From: Lacihabitans soyangensis
GTDB lineage: Bacteria; Bacteroidota; Bacteroidia; Cytophagales; Spirosomataceae
Reading direction: 5' to 3'
NCBI RefSeq assembly: GCF_024343775.1
Contig: NZ_RJUF01000002.1
Span: 1-64,000, forward strand
DNA: 64,000 bases
Positions 54,101-63,933 of the stretch are shown piece by piece. Within the stretch, counting starts at the first letter, position 1, and the number at the start of each line of letters is the position of its first letter. Under the pieces are notes generated by a model. That model was given only the letters and a program-made list of their open reading frames with translations, made no database searches and was not told the DNA's origin. Both the position numbers and the translations under genes were made by a program.

Positions 54101-54866
54101 AATAGACTACAAGATTTTGGGTGAGGACATACAAGTGGTAGAAATAGAACTTGACCCTAACGAAACCGTAATAGCTGAGGCCGGCTCGATGCTTTTTATG
54201 GAAGACGGCATAAGCTTTGAAACCAAAATGGGCGATGGCTCACAAGCAAATCAGAGCATTTTGGGCAAAATGTTTCAGGCTGGTTCTAGGCTTTTGATGG
54301 GCGAATCATTATTTATGACACACTTTACCAACCGAGGCGTGGGCAAAAGAAAAGTAGCATTTGCAGCACCTTACCCAGGTACCATTAAAGCTGTTGACTT
54401 GGCTAGCATCAATCAAAACACACTCATTGTTCAGAAAGACGCATTCCTTTGTGCAGCCATGGGAACGAGTATCTCTATACATTTTAACAAAAGATTCGGT
54501 GCTGGCTTGTTTGGTGGTGAAGGATTTATTTTGGAAAGAATCCAAGGCGATGGTCTAGCTTTCATCCATTCTGGCGGTGTGGTTATTGAAAAAACGCTCA
54601 ACAACGAAGTGCTAAGATTAGACACAGGTTGTTTGGTTGCCTATGAACCGCAGCTCAACTTCGACATTCAGAGTGCCGGAGGGCTTCGTTCGATTATATT
54701 TGGTGGCGAAGGCATGTTTTTGGCTACTTTAAGCGGAACGGGCAAAGTCTGGATTCAATCCCTTCCAATATCGAAACTCATTCAAAGGCTCTCTCCTTAT
54801 GGCGGAAATGCAAGCAAAGAAAGCGGCTCCGTATTAGGTGGTCTTGGGAATCTGTTTGAACACTGA
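54087..54866 (+). CDS. AIM24/TIGR00266-family protein
   Basis: A 259-residue protein of the TIGR00266 (AIM24) family: [22 protein letters not shown] begins the domain near residue 27, then [13 protein letters not shown] and the three-fold beta-prism pattern, [20 protein letters not shown] near 205-224. The family forms trimers; its role is unknown in bacteria. It precedes the sugar isomerase gene by 36 bp on the same strand. Confidence 0.85.
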   Translation: MRSHEIDYKILGEDIQVVEIELDPNETVIAEAGSMLFMEDGISFETKMGDGSQANQSILGKMFQAGSRLLMGESLFMTHFTNRGVGKRKVAFAAPYPGTIKAVDLASINQNTLIVQKDAFLCAAMGTSISIHFNKRFGAGLFGGEGFILERIQGDGLAFIHSGGVVIEKTLNNEVLRLDTGCLVAYEPQLNFDIQSAGGLRSIIFGGEGMFLATLSGTGKVWIQSLPISKLIQRLSPYGGNASKESGSVLGGLGNLFEH

Positions 54867-54902
54867 GATAATTATTAACCAACAAAATTTCAACCTTACA
54901 AG

Positions 54903-55733
54903 ATGAATAGAAGAGATTTTTTACAGAAAACAATCGCTTTAAGTGCAGCCACTATGGTTGGCACCGATATTTTCGCTGCCAAAAAACTTAAAACTTTTGG
55001 CTGCCAACTTTATAGTGTGAGAGATTTGATGCCCAAAGATGCCAAAGGAACTATGGAGGCCTTGGCAAAAATGGGTTATGAGCTGTTTGAGTCTTACTCC
55101 AAAGACCCTTTTTGGGGAATGTCGGCCGACGAGGCGGTACGTTTTCTAAAAGACATTGACGTAAGAATGATAAGCACCCACATGGGTTTAGCAGATATTA
55201 ATGAAGCTTTGGTAGAAAAAGCTGCAAAAGTGGGTTTAGAATATATCATTTGCCCAGCCATTGGCCCTCAAAAAGACCTTGACTCATGGAAACAAAAGGC
55301 CTCAGAGTTTAATATGAAAGGTGAATTATGCAAAAAATACGGCTTGAAATTTGGTTATCACAACCACTCCTACTCTTTTGCTTTTGTAAATGGCCTGAAA
55401 GGGCAAAAAGTACTATTGGACAACACCGATCCAAATCTTGTTTGTTACGAGCTGGACATGTGTTGGAGTGAAGCCGCTGGCGAGAATACCATAGAACATC
55501 TCAAACAATATGGCAACAGATATGAGCTTTGCCATGTAAAACAATTGGTAGAAAAAGACCCGAAACCTAAGCAAACCGACTTGGCCGATGGTATTATAGA
55601 CTACGCCAAACTTTTAAGAGCCGCCAAAGACAACGGAATGAAATACTATTTGGTGGAACAAGAGCAATATCCGGTAGATTCTATCACATCCATGAAAAAC
55701 GATGCTGCCTTCATGAAAGGTTTAAAAATCTAG
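54903..55733 (+). CDS. Sugar phosphate isomerase/epimerase, Tat-exported
   Basis: A 276-residue protein. The N-terminus MNRRDFLQKTIALSAATMVG is a twin-arginine signal. The AP-endonuclease-2 type TIM barrel has GYHNHSYSF with the ligand His pair near 156-164, ELDMCWSEAAG near 188-198 and HVKQLV near 219. Together with the Gfo/Idh protein across the promoter gap it fits periplasmic sugar processing. Substrate unknown. Confidence 0.88.
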   Translation: MNRRDFLQKTIALSAATMVGTDIFAAKKLKTFGCQLYSVRDLMPKDAKGTMEALAKMGYELFESYSKDPFWGMSADEAVRFLKDIDVRMISTHMGLADINEALVEKAAKVGLEYIICPAIGPQKDLDSWKQKASEFNMKGELCKKYGLKFGYHNHSYSFAFVNGLKGQKVLLDNTDPNLVCYELDMCWSEAAGENTIEHLKQYGNRYELCHVKQLVEKDPKPKQTDLADGIIDYAKLLRAAKDNGMKYYLVEQEQYPVDSITSMKNDAAFMKGLKI

Positions 55734-55755
55734 AAAAAATATATTTCTTTCACTG

Positions 55756-55788
55756 AAAAACTCTGGTAAAATTTTTGCTGGAGTTTTT
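55756..55788 (+). terminator. Hairpin terminator after the sugar isomerase
   Basis: AAAAACTCTGG (55756-55766) pairs with CTGGAGTTTTT (55778-55788), with two G-T wobbles and an 11-base loop, and ends in a T-run. Between the isomerase and the first DUF3857 gene. Confidence 0.7.
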
Positions 55789-55824
55789 TGTGTTTTAAAA
55801 TCCCAAATAAAATTCAAGTATTCC

Positions 55825-57813
55825 ATGCTCAATTATCCCAAAGCACTCTTTGTCCTGATTTGGACCCTGACCATAGCAACTGTTCAAGCTCAAAAACCCA
55901 ATGTAAAATTCGGGAGCGTCACAGTAGACGAACTAAAAAAGTCAAAGTATGAGATTGATTCTACTGCGGATCAGATTATTCTATTCGAAAAATGTGAAGT
56001 TGAATTTCACTACGACGAGAACTATGGATTTTATTTAGAATCAACAGTTCATATTCGAAAAAAAATTCTAAAAGCATCAGCACTATCTGCTGGCACGGTA
56101 GCTATCCAAACGTATAGAAACACGCATGAGTCCAGCCAAATACTAGAAAAAATAAAAGGGGCAACCTATTGGCTTGAAAACGGTGGAATAAGCAAACTAG
56201 AACTCACAAAAAAAGACTACTTTGAAGAAAAGATGAAAGAAAAATACTTTCAAACCAAAATATCTTTCCCGAAAATAAAAGAAGGAGCTATAATAGAATA
56301 CAGCTACACTATTACCTCACCTTTGGCCGTCAGTAATAAACCCGACACATGGTATTTCCAGGGTTCAACACCAGCACTTTGGAGTGAATACATGATTACG
56401 ATACCATCGCATTTCTATTATCAGGTCAATCTGGGTGGATATCTAGAACTCGCCATGAATGAGCAGGAAAAGGTTGAGGTAAATTTTGGACATACCAAAC
56501 TAAACACATACGGAATAAAATACAATTTTGCAGTTAAAAATGCCCCAGCATTTAAAGAAGAAGCATTTATTAGCAGTAAAATGAATTATATTTCTAAAGT
56601 TGACTTTGAGCTCTCAAGTGTTTCTTTACCTGAACAAGTCACGGTTAAAAAATCTATGACATGGCCGGATATCAATAGATACTTATTGGATAGTGAATAT
56701 TTCGGTATTCGATTAAGAAAAAGCAACTATCTTAAAGATTTAAAAGAAAAATTTGGCGTTTTTACCGACCAAAAAGAAAGACTAGAAAAAGTTTATTACT
56801 ATTTAAACCGTCAATTTACCAATGACGACGAATACAACAGCATTTATTGTGAAGACCTGAAGAAAGTCTGGGAAAATAAAAGAGGAAGCTCCAGTGAGCA
56901 GAATCTTTTGTTCACTGCCTTGCTAAGAGAACTTGACATAAAGGCTAACCCTGTAATACTAAGTACAAGAAATCATGGAAAAATCAATGAGGCGTTTCCG
57001 CTTTTAGATCGCTTCAACTATGTCGTGTGCCGTGTAGAAATTGACGGAAAATTTATAAATCTGGATATAAGCGACAAAAACCTTAAAATGGGCATGTTAC
57101 CGTTCGAATGCCTCAACGGGCAAGGTTTTGAAATAAATTCGTTCAGCGGCCAGTTCGTAGATCTCACTCCAACAGAAAAACAACGGATAAATGAAACCGT
57201 CGATGCAAAAATAGACTTTACAAAAAACAAGATCACGGGCAAAATTGAACAAAACCATTTTGGCTATGCCGGCTATACTAACCGCAACGACTTCAAAAAC
57301 AATGGCTTAGAAAAAATGAAAGAAGATTTCAAAAAAGAATATTCTGACTTCAACATTACCAATTTAAACTTTTCTAACCTTGAAGACCAAGAAAAAACAA
57401 ATCTAGTTACTTTCAATTTTGAAACGACCGAGGATGTTACAGACGAGGATATGCTTTATATTAATCCAAATTTTAGCAACAAAGTAACAGAAAATCCTTT
57501 TAAACAACCCGAGAGGTCATATCCTGTAGACTTTGGTTATAGTACGGAGAGCGTGTATATCTTGAAACTCGAAGTACCCAAAGACTATATTATTGAGTCA
57601 CTCCCTAAAGGTACAAACACTGTTCTTGGAGATAAAAGTGCTCAGTTCATCTATAGCTGTACCTACGACGCAACTACCAACAAAATCAATCTAATAAGCA
57701 GATTGGTAATAAAAAACCCGATGTATTTTGCAGAGCAATATCACGAACTCAAAGAGCTCTTCAACAGAATTGTTCAGAAGCACGATGAACAAATTGTATT
57801 GAAAAGGAAATAA
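55825..57813 (+). CDS. DUF3857/transglutaminase-like protein with altered catalytic residues
   Basis: A 662-residue exported protein, signal near residues 1-23 (ends TVQAQ). It has the DUF3857 beta-rich domain in the first half and a transglutaminase-like core at about 310-420. Compared with its neighbour, the catalytic Cys position reads Ser (GSSSEQNLL where the neighbour has GDCKAL) and the catalytic His reads Tyr (RFNYVV where the neighbour has RFNHVV). The core is therefore probably not an active Cys protease or transglutaminase. It lies 67 bp before its active-looking paralogue, same strand. Confidence 0.82.
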   Translation: MLNYPKALFVLIWTLTIATVQAQKPNVKFGSVTVDELKKSKYEIDSTADQIILFEKCEVEFHYDENYGFYLESTVHIRKKILKASALSAGTVAIQTYRNTHESSQILEKIKGATYWLENGGISKLELTKKDYFEEKMKEKYFQTKISFPKIKEGAIIEYSYTITSPLAVSNKPDTWYFQGSTPALWSEYMITIPSHFYYQVNLGGYLELAMNEQEKVEVNFGHTKLNTYGIKYNFAVKNAPAFKEEAFISSKMNYISKVDFELSSVSLPEQVTVKKSMTWPDINRYLLDSEYFGIRLRKSNYLKDLKEKFGVFTDQKERLEKVYYYLNRQFTNDDEYNSIYCEDLKKVWENKRGSSSEQNLLFTALLRELDIKANPVILSTRNHGKINEAFPLLDRFNYVVCRVEIDGKFINLDISDKNLKMGMLPFECLNGQGFEINSFSGQFVDLTPTEKQRINETVDAKIDFTKNKITGKIEQNHFGYAGYTNRNDFKNNGLEKMKEDFKKEYSDFNITNLNFSNLEDQEKTNLVTFNFETTEDVTDEDMLYINPNFSNKVTENPFKQPERSYPVDFGYSTESVYILKLEVPKDYIIESLPKGTNTVLGDKSAQFIYSCTYDATTNKINLISRLVIKNPMYFAEQYHELKELFNRIVQKHDEQIVLKRK

Positions 57814-57880
57814 TAAATCAATGCCAGTAGAAACTGAGAGAATTTCACAAAACGCCCATTTTGACTTTTAAAAAAAAATA

Positions 57881-59803
57881 ATGAAGAAATATATTCAAAC
57901 AGCTTTTTTACTCTTTATGGCCATTGGGTCATTTGGTCAAATTGACTTTGCAATATCACAAATACCACAAAAACTCAAAGAAAACGCTGATGCGGTGGTG
58001 AGGTTTGACCAAACAGAGTTTATCATTGAAAGCTATGCCAAAATTATAACCAAACACCACTGGGCTGTTACGGTATTTACAGAAAAAGGTGAGGAAGACC
58101 ATGCCACTTTTGACGCTTACTACAATAATTTCGAAAAAATAAAGAAAATTGAAGGATGTATCTATGACCAATCTGGCAAACTCCTTAAAAAACTCAAAGC
58201 TTCAGATATTGAAGACATTGGACTTTCTAGTTTTTCGGAATACATTACCGACAGTAAAAAGAAAACCGCAAAATTTGACAAAAAATACTATCCCTTACCC
58301 TACACGGTAGAGTTTAGTTTCGAGGAAGAATCCACTAATACCTTCTTCTTCCCATCATGGAATTTACAAAATTATGAGAAAGTGGGTATTCAAAATTCTA
58401 CTTTTACTGTAAAAGCCTTTGATACAAATAGTTATAGAAAAAGAGAAATAAATCTACCGAATCCTTCACAAAAATACTTCAATGGAAAATATCATGAAGA
58501 AACTTGGGAGGCCAAAGATCTTGAACCCGTAAAACATGAGGAATTTTCGGCCAACGAAAATATACCGAAACTATATCTGGCCTCTGTGCAGTATACAATG
58601 GGAGATTACTCCGGACCATCGAAAACCTGGAACGATATAGCCGCTTTTTATGCCACACTCAACAAAGGCCGCGATATTCTTCCATCTATGACGGTCGAAA
58701 AACTTAAATCGGAGGTTGGCTCAGAAAAAGACCCGAAAAAAGTAATAGACATAGTTTATAAATTTATGCAGTCGAGCACGCGATACTTTCTTATTTCATT
58801 AGGTGTGGGTGGATGGCAAAGTATGACTGCCGAGCAAGTTGCCACCAAAGGCTACGGAGACTGCAAAGCTTTAACAAACTATACCATTGCACTGTTAAAA
58901 CAAGTAGGAATAAAAGGCTATCCCGCACTGATTTATGGCGGAAGCGAAGGCAATAATGCCGAAAGGTTTGAAGACTTCCCGATGTCGAGATTTAACCATG
59001 TGGTGGCTTGTATTCCTCTTCAAAAAGATACTGTTTGGCTCGAATGCACCAGTCAAACCAATCCGAGCGGATATATGGGTTCGTTTACAGGAAACCGAAA
59101 AGCCCTTTTGGTAAAAGAAAAAGGAGGCGAACTTATAAAAACCATAAATTACCTGCCTGAAAAAAACATTCAGAAAAGAGAAATAAATGTAAAAATAGTT
59201 GAAAACGGAGACGCTCACGTTACGGTAAAATCCAATTACTCCGGCATACAGCAAGAAACAAGAAACTCGGTGATGGAACGTCTCAGCCAAACCGAACAGA
59301 AGCAATGGCTACACAAAGCATTGAACTTACCTAATTTTGAGATTTCAAATTTTAGTCTTTTGTCAGAAAAAACAGTGCTACCAAAACTCAACGAGGAAAT
59401 AAAACTTGTGGCCAACAGATATGCCACAACGAGCGGAAAGAGGCTTTTTGTAAAACCAAACATAATGACTAAATACCAGGTCATTACTACTGAAACTGAA
59501 GAACGCAAAACCAAACTATTCTTAAACCCCAATTCTGAGAGTTTTTTAGATGAGGACCAGATAGAAATAGAAATACCTGCAGGATACACTTTGGAGTATT
59601 TGCCGAAAGAAATCAATCTAAAGGAGAAATTCGGGGAATATAAAGCGTCGACATCAGTTGTTGATGACAAAATCTACCATAAGCGTTTCCTTAAGATAAT
59701 TGGTGGAAACTATTCCAAGGAAGATTATGCTAAATGGGTTGAATTTTTAAAGACTATAAGTAAAACCGACAATCAAAAAGCCGTTTTTGTAAAGGTACCA
59801 TGA
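57881..59803 (+). CDS. DUF3857/transglutaminase-like protein, catalytic residues intact
   Basis: A 640-residue protein with signal MKKYIQTAFLLFMAIGSFGQ. DUF3857 domain about 40-230; transglutaminase-like core about 280-390 with the catalytic Cys in GYGDCKAL and His in SRFNHVVACIP. The C-terminal region is beta-rich. These are common paired genes in Bacteroidota without a defined function; a role in periplasmic peptide or surface-protein processing is possible. A promoter for the two would be upstream of 55825. Confidence 0.83.
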   Translation: MKKYIQTAFLLFMAIGSFGQIDFAISQIPQKLKENADAVVRFDQTEFIIESYAKIITKHHWAVTVFTEKGEEDHATFDAYYNNFEKIKKIEGCIYDQSGKLLKKLKASDIEDIGLSSFSEYITDSKKKTAKFDKKYYPLPYTVEFSFEEESTNTFFFPSWNLQNYEKVGIQNSTFTVKAFDTNSYRKREINLPNPSQKYFNGKYHEETWEAKDLEPVKHEEFSANENIPKLYLASVQYTMGDYSGPSKTWNDIAAFYATLNKGRDILPSMTVEKLKSEVGSEKDPKKVIDIVYKFMQSSTRYFLISLGVGGWQSMTAEQVATKGYGDCKALTNYTIALLKQVGIKGYPALIYGGSEGNNAERFEDFPMSRFNHVVACIPLQKDTVWLECTSQTNPSGYMGSFTGNRKALLVKEKGGELIKTINYLPEKNIQKREINVKIVENGDAHVTVKSNYSGIQQETRNSVMERLSQTEQKQWLHKALNLPNFEISNFSLLSEKTVLPKLNEEIKLVANRYATTSGKRLFVKPNIMTKYQVITTETEERKTKLFLNPNSESFLDEDQIEIEIPAGYTLEYLPKEINLKEKFGEYKASTSVVDDKIYHKRFLKIIGGNYSKEDYAKWVEFLKTISKTDNQKAVFVKVP

Positions 59804-60090
59804 ATCAATAATTGAATACTTTTTAACGAAATAGTTTAATTTTTAAGAAAATTTAAAATGTTTGTCGATAGAAAAACATAAATCATCTTTCAAAATATGT
59901 TTTTAATAGAATAGCTCGGCGGCAATAATTTGGTATACATACATTTGTGTATCATTTATTCAACCATGAAATACATCTTCAATTTTTGAAGAGAAAAATG
60001 CCAGCCAAATCGGTTGGTATTTTTTTTAGTAATTCGGGCCCAAGTCAAAAAGTTTTTATTCAAATCCAATTTCTTTTATATCTTTGCCAT

Positions 60091-61248
60091 ATGGAAAATT
60101 TCGTAGTATCTGCTCGTAAATATCGCCCGGTCACCTTCGACTCGGTAGTTGGGCAGTCACACATTACCACTACACTACGAAACGCCATAAAATCCAATCA
60201 GTTAGCTCAAGCATTCCTTTTTACTGGGCCAAGAGGTGTCGGTAAGACCACTTGTGCGAGGATTTTGGCCAAAACCATAAACTGTCTTGATGTCAGTGAG
60301 AACACAGAGCCTTGCAACAAATGCTCGTCGTGTAAAAATTTCGACCAAAACGCATCTTTTAACATTCATGAATTAGATGCGGCATCAAACAACTCTGTTG
60401 AAGATATCAGAAATTTGATAGACCAGGTACGTTTCCCTCCTCAGGACGGAAAATACAAGGTTTATATCATAGATGAGGTTCACATGTTATCTCAGGCGGC
60501 TTTCAATGCCTTCCTGAAAACTCTAGAGGAACCACCTTCTTACGCCATTTTCATATTGGCTACAACCGAAAAACACAAAATACTTCCGACTATTTTGAGT
60601 CGTTGTCAGATATTTGATTTCAACAGAATTCAGATCAAAGACATGGCCCAGCACTTGGCTAGTATTGCGGCAAAGGAGGACATCAGTTTTGAGGAAGAAG
60701 CACTTGAACTTATAGCTCTCAAAGCTGACGGTGGACTTCGAGATGCCTTGTCGATGTTTGACCTAAACGTCACTTTTTCGTCAGACAGGAAACTATCTTA
60801 CAAAGACGTTTTGGAGAATCTCCACGTTTTGGACTACGACTATTACCTCAGAATGTTAGATGTACTTCACGATGGAGACATATCACAGGTACTCCTTATT
60901 CTACATGAAATTATATCTAAAGGTTTTGATGTGCACCAGTTTGTGGTGGGTTTAAATGAGCATTTCAGGAATATTTTGGTAAGCAAAGAGCCTTCCACCT
61001 TGGAAATCTTGGAATTATCAGAAACCACCAAGCAAAAATACATTGAACAAGCCAAAAGAATTTCAACAAGTTTCTTGATGTCGGCTCTGAGTGTGGGCTC
61101 AAACATCGATATTAACTTCAAATCTGCAAAAAATCAGCGATTACACGTTGAAATCGGGCTTTTGAAACTTTCGCAAATCAACGCCGTACTTAACTTGGCA
61201 GGTCTTCCGGATGGTGAAGGCCAAAAAAAAAAGTTGATGGAGGCCTGA
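60091..61248 (+). CDS. dnaX: DNA polymerase III subunit gamma (unshifted product)
   Basis: In the zero frame the gene stops at the TGA at 61246-61248, eighteen bases after the A-run, giving 385 residues ending GQKKKLMEA. This contains all of the AAA+ clamp-loader domains but not the tau-specific C-terminus, as gamma does in Escherichia coli and Thermus. A TATCTTTG box at 60079-60086 is just five bases before the ATG, which, if used as a -7 element, would give a nearly leaderless mRNA. Confidence 0.85.
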   Translation: MENFVVSARKYRPVTFDSVVGQSHITTTLRNAIKSNQLAQAFLFTGPRGVGKTTCARILAKTINCLDVSENTEPCNKCSSCKNFDQNASFNIHELDAASNNSVEDIRNLIDQVRFPPQDGKYKVYIIDEVHMLSQAAFNAFLKTLEEPPSYAIFILATTEKHKILPTILSRCQIFDFNRIQIKDMAQHLASIAAKEDISFEEEALELIALKADGGLRDALSMFDLNVTFSSDRKLSYKDVLENLHVLDYDYYLRMLDVLHDGDISQVLLILHEIISKGFDVHQFVVGLNEHFRNILVSKEPSTLEILELSETTKQKYIEQAKRISTSFLMSALSVGSNIDINFKSAKNQRLHVEIGLLKLSQINAVLNLAGLPDGEGQKKKLMEA

Positions 61249-61820
61249 TAACACCGACGGTTACAGGAGTAAGTGCAGCCCAAGTTCAAACCCATATCAC
61301 CAACATTCCCCAAACCAAGCCGAGCATTGAGCCCGCTGGTTCTGTTTCCCTTCCAGTCAAAAAAACAGGTTTGAAATCGTTCAAATCGGTATTGGCTATG
61401 GAAGAAGAAGCCAGCTCTGATACCAAAATAGTGGGTCAAAACCAAGGAAGCAGTTCTTATCAAACCAAAGAATTCACAAAAGCCATGGCTATTGGTGTTC
61501 TGGCAGATTTTGCCGACAGCCGTACCACTCAAACAGAAAAAATGGTTGTAACTCGGGATTTTGATTTAAGTAAAAACGATTTAAAGTTTAAACTTCCAAA
61601 CAAAATTCTTTTTGATATTTTCCACGAAATCAAACAGGATTTAACTGACTTTTTGCGTAAAAAACTACACAATGGAGAAATCCAGATAGATGCCGTCATA
61701 ACGGCAGGAGAAACCAAAGCCAAGCCAAGAACGGAACAAGAAAAGTTTGAATCTATGGCCGAGAAAAACCCAGAACTTTGGAAGCTGAAAGAAGCATTGG
61801 GGTTGGATTTGTTGTTTTAG
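60091..61820 (+). CDS. dnaX: DNA polymerase III subunit tau, made by a -1 frameshift
   Basis: The full-length product needs a -1 shift at the A10 run (61223-61232). The first frame, from the ATG at 60091, gives the AAA+ part: GPRGVGKTTCARILAK near 45-60 (Walker A), a zinc site CNKCSSC, IIDEVHMLS (Walker B), and LSRCQIFDF. After the shift the frame is open from 61233 to 61820 without a stop, and ends in AEKNPELWKLKEALGLDLLF, the usual end of Bacteroidota DnaX. Estimated length is 576 residues, the length expected for tau. Tau holds the polymerase cores and the helicase together. Confidence 0.87.
61223..61267 (+). promoter_or_regulatory. dnaX frameshift signal: A10 run and stem-loop
   Basis: Ten A residues (61223-61232), then 11 bases, then a stem-loop: CCTG-A-TAAC (61244-61252) pairs with GTTACAGG (61260-61267), eight pairs with one bulged A and a seven-base loop (ACCGACG). 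The zero-frame stop TGA lies within the stem. A run of this length allows either transcriptional slippage, as in Thermus dnaX, or -1 ribosomal slippage helped by the stem. Confidence 0.8.
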
Positions 61821-61928
61821 GAAATCTTTACTAACTATAAATTCAACAAAATACCCATAGGTTTGACGACAATCACTTCCAATTTATCCAATTCGTTGGG
61901 AATTTGAACAAATGAACACATTCGAAAG

Positions 61929-61964
61929 ATCCGTGTCACATCCATAAAATCCGTGTTCCAACCA
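61929..61964. repeat. ATCCGTGT-family dispersed repeat copy
   Basis: A 36-bp segment identical to 15478-15513 except for one base. It ends at the stop codon of the symporter gene. The gap 61821-61964 has no gene. Confidence 0.85.
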
Positions 61965-63428
61965 TCACTTCTTCCTAAAAATCATCAAACCACCAATAGT
62001 AATTAATCCATTCAAAAGTAAGTTTTCAAAACCGAAAATGTAGCCTGTGTATTTCTCAATCAGGATAACAGCAAAGTAAGTAAGAATGGGAGATGCAATA
62101 CAGATAAACGGTACATATTTATCGACCACGCCTCTTTTCGTATATATGCCATAGGCAAAAAGACCCAAAAGCGGGCCATAGGTATAACTGGCTATTTTGT
62201 ACACTGCTGAAATAACATCCGAATTATTCAAGACATTGAAAATCAGAATAACTATTACAAAAATTACCGAAAACATGATATGCACACGGTTCTTGATTTT
62301 TATCCTGTCTGCCTCTGGTTTATTTTCAACATCCATAAAGTCAATAGAAAATGCGGTGGTCAGAGCGGTTAGAGCAGAGTCTGAACTGGCATAGGTAGCC
62401 GCAGTAATTCCTATCAAAAAAGTCACCCCTACCAGTATTCCGGCAAATCCAAAACTTGGGTCGCTGAATACTTTAAGGGCCATCATCGGGTATAAATCAT
62501 CAGTATTGGTAGGCGTTGTTATTCCTTTTTGATTGGCATACATATAAAGTAAAGCACCTAAACTCAAGAACATTAGATTTACGATAACCAAGGTTACCGT
62601 AAACCAAAACATATTTTTCTGGGCTTCTTTTATATTTTTGCAAGTAAGGTTTTTCTGCATCAAATCTTGATCCAAGCCAGTCATTACTATGGCGATAAAG
62701 GCTCCACTAATGAAAAGTTTAAAGAAGTTCTTGCCATCGCCCCAACCACCATCAAAAAAGAACGTTTCAGACATTGGACTGGCATAAACTTGACCCAGCA
62801 TTTCTCCAAAACCAAGATTCAATTGCTTGGTAATCAGATAAATTGTCATCGCAACAGCAGTAATTAAGAAGAATGTCTGTAATGTATCAGTGATTACGAT
62901 TGTCTTTATACCTCCTTTGAAGGTGTACACCCATATTAATGCTATGGTTAAAACCACCGAAACCTCAAAAGGCACGCCAAGGGGATCATAAATGGCCAGC
63001 TGTAACACCTTGGCAGCTATGAAAAGACGTACAGCCGAACCCAAGGTTCTAGACAAAAGAAAGAAAGCCGAGCCTGTTTTGTAGGACCAAAAACCGTATC
63101 GGGTTTTGAGATATCCATAAATAGAAATGAGGTTAAGTCTATAATATAAAGGCATCAGGACCGTTCCGATGAAAACATATCCGGCTGTGAAACCCAAAAC
63201 CATTTGAAAATAAGAGAAGAATTTCGTACCCACAGCACCCGGGACCGAAACAAACGTTACGCCCGAAATGCTCGTGCCTATCATACCAAAAGCCACTAAC
63301 CACCAAGGCACAGATTTGTTGGCAGTAAAAAACGAATTGGAGTCGGCTCCTTTGGAGGTTTGTATAGATATTATGATAAGAATAAAGAAATAGACGAATA
63401 AAATTCCAAGTGCTAAATAGGGCGTCAT
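61965..63428 (-). CDS. Sodium:solute symporter (SSS family)
   Basis: A 487-residue membrane protein with about 13 segments. The opening TPYLALGILFVYFFILIIIS, the MIGTSISGVTFVSVPG motif near 54-69, GLDQDLMQKNLTCKN, and YASSDSALTALTTAFSIDF near 343-361 are typical of the SSS family. Substrate is unknown (sugars, acids or inositol are possible). It is convergent with dnaX and has 200 bp with no gene upstream. Confidence 0.93.
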   Translation of the reverse strand: MTPYLALGILFVYFFILIIISIQTSKGADSNSFFTANKSVPWWLVAFGMIGTSISGVTFVSVPGAVGTKFFSYFQMVLGFTAGYVFIGTVLMPLYYRLNLISIYGYLKTRYGFWSYKTGSAFFLLSRTLGSAVRLFIAAKVLQLAIYDPLGVPFEVSVVLTIALIWVYTFKGGIKTIVITDTLQTFFLITAVAMTIYLITKQLNLGFGEMLGQVYASPMSETFFFDGGWGDGKNFFKLFISGAFIAIVMTGLDQDLMQKNLTCKNIKEAQKNMFWFTVTLVIVNLMFLSLGALLYMYANQKGITTPTNTDDLYPMMALKVFSDPSFGFAGILVGVTFLIGITAATYASSDSALTALTTAFSIDFMDVENKPEADRIKIKNRVHIMFSVIFVIVILIFNVLNNSDVISAVYKIASYTYGPLLGLFAYGIYTKRGVVDKYVPFICIASPILTYFAVILIEKYTGYIFGFENLLLNGLITIGGLMIFRKK

Positions 63429-63630
63429 AGAAAAGTTTTTTTGAAATACTTAGGCAAATATGTGGCAAAAAATGCAAAATTCTCCTTTTTGATTCAGAAT
63501 ATTACATTTTCAAACCTCTCCCTTGAAGCATAACTTGGAAATTGTTTCTGCAATCAAACAAAATCTGACTGCTAATCCGAGTCTTCATTTTTAGAAATTC
63601 TGGTTTTACTCTTAGCTGCTTTAGAAAATT

Positions 63631-63933
63631 CTAATCAAATTCAGAGAACAAAAAAGTTCTCCTTCGAGATATCTTAAAACAATTTCCATTCTGCAAATAC
63701 GCATACATTTTACCAGCTTCATTTTTTACTTTGCCCAAAAAATCGGTATTTATTATAATTGATCGATTTATTCTCAGAAAGTTAGAAGGAAGTTTATGTT
63801 TTTTTTCGAAATGCCCTAATGCATAGCTTGAATAAAAACTAGTGCCATCTTTAAAATAAATTGTAGTGTAATTTATATCTGCCACTAAATGTATTATTTC
63901 ATTCGGAACAATTTCCCGTGTTTTAGTTTTCAT
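63631..63933 (-). CDS. LytTR DNA-binding domain protein
   Basis: A 100-residue protein that consists of one LytTR domain and no receiver domain. It has IIHLVADINYTTIYFKDGTS near 13-32, LPSNFLRINRSIIINTDFLG near 47-66 and a basic C-terminus ISRRRTF. Such lone LytTR proteins occur widely in Bacteroidota, often close to the genes they control. No membrane or signal segment. The 67 bases after its start to the window end show nothing recognised. Confidence 0.88.
   Translation of the reverse strand: MKTKTREIVPNEIIHLVADINYTTIYFKDGTSFYSSYALGHFEKKHKLPSNFLRINRSIIINTDFLGKVKNEAGKMYAYLQNGNCFKISRRRTFLFSEFD

Noticed and set aside
61223-61248. dnaX as a broken gene or sequencing error
   Set aside because: The A10 run, the near stop in one frame, the open second frame and a stem-loop are what a dnaX frameshift site should have; an error in the run length remains possible and is noted.
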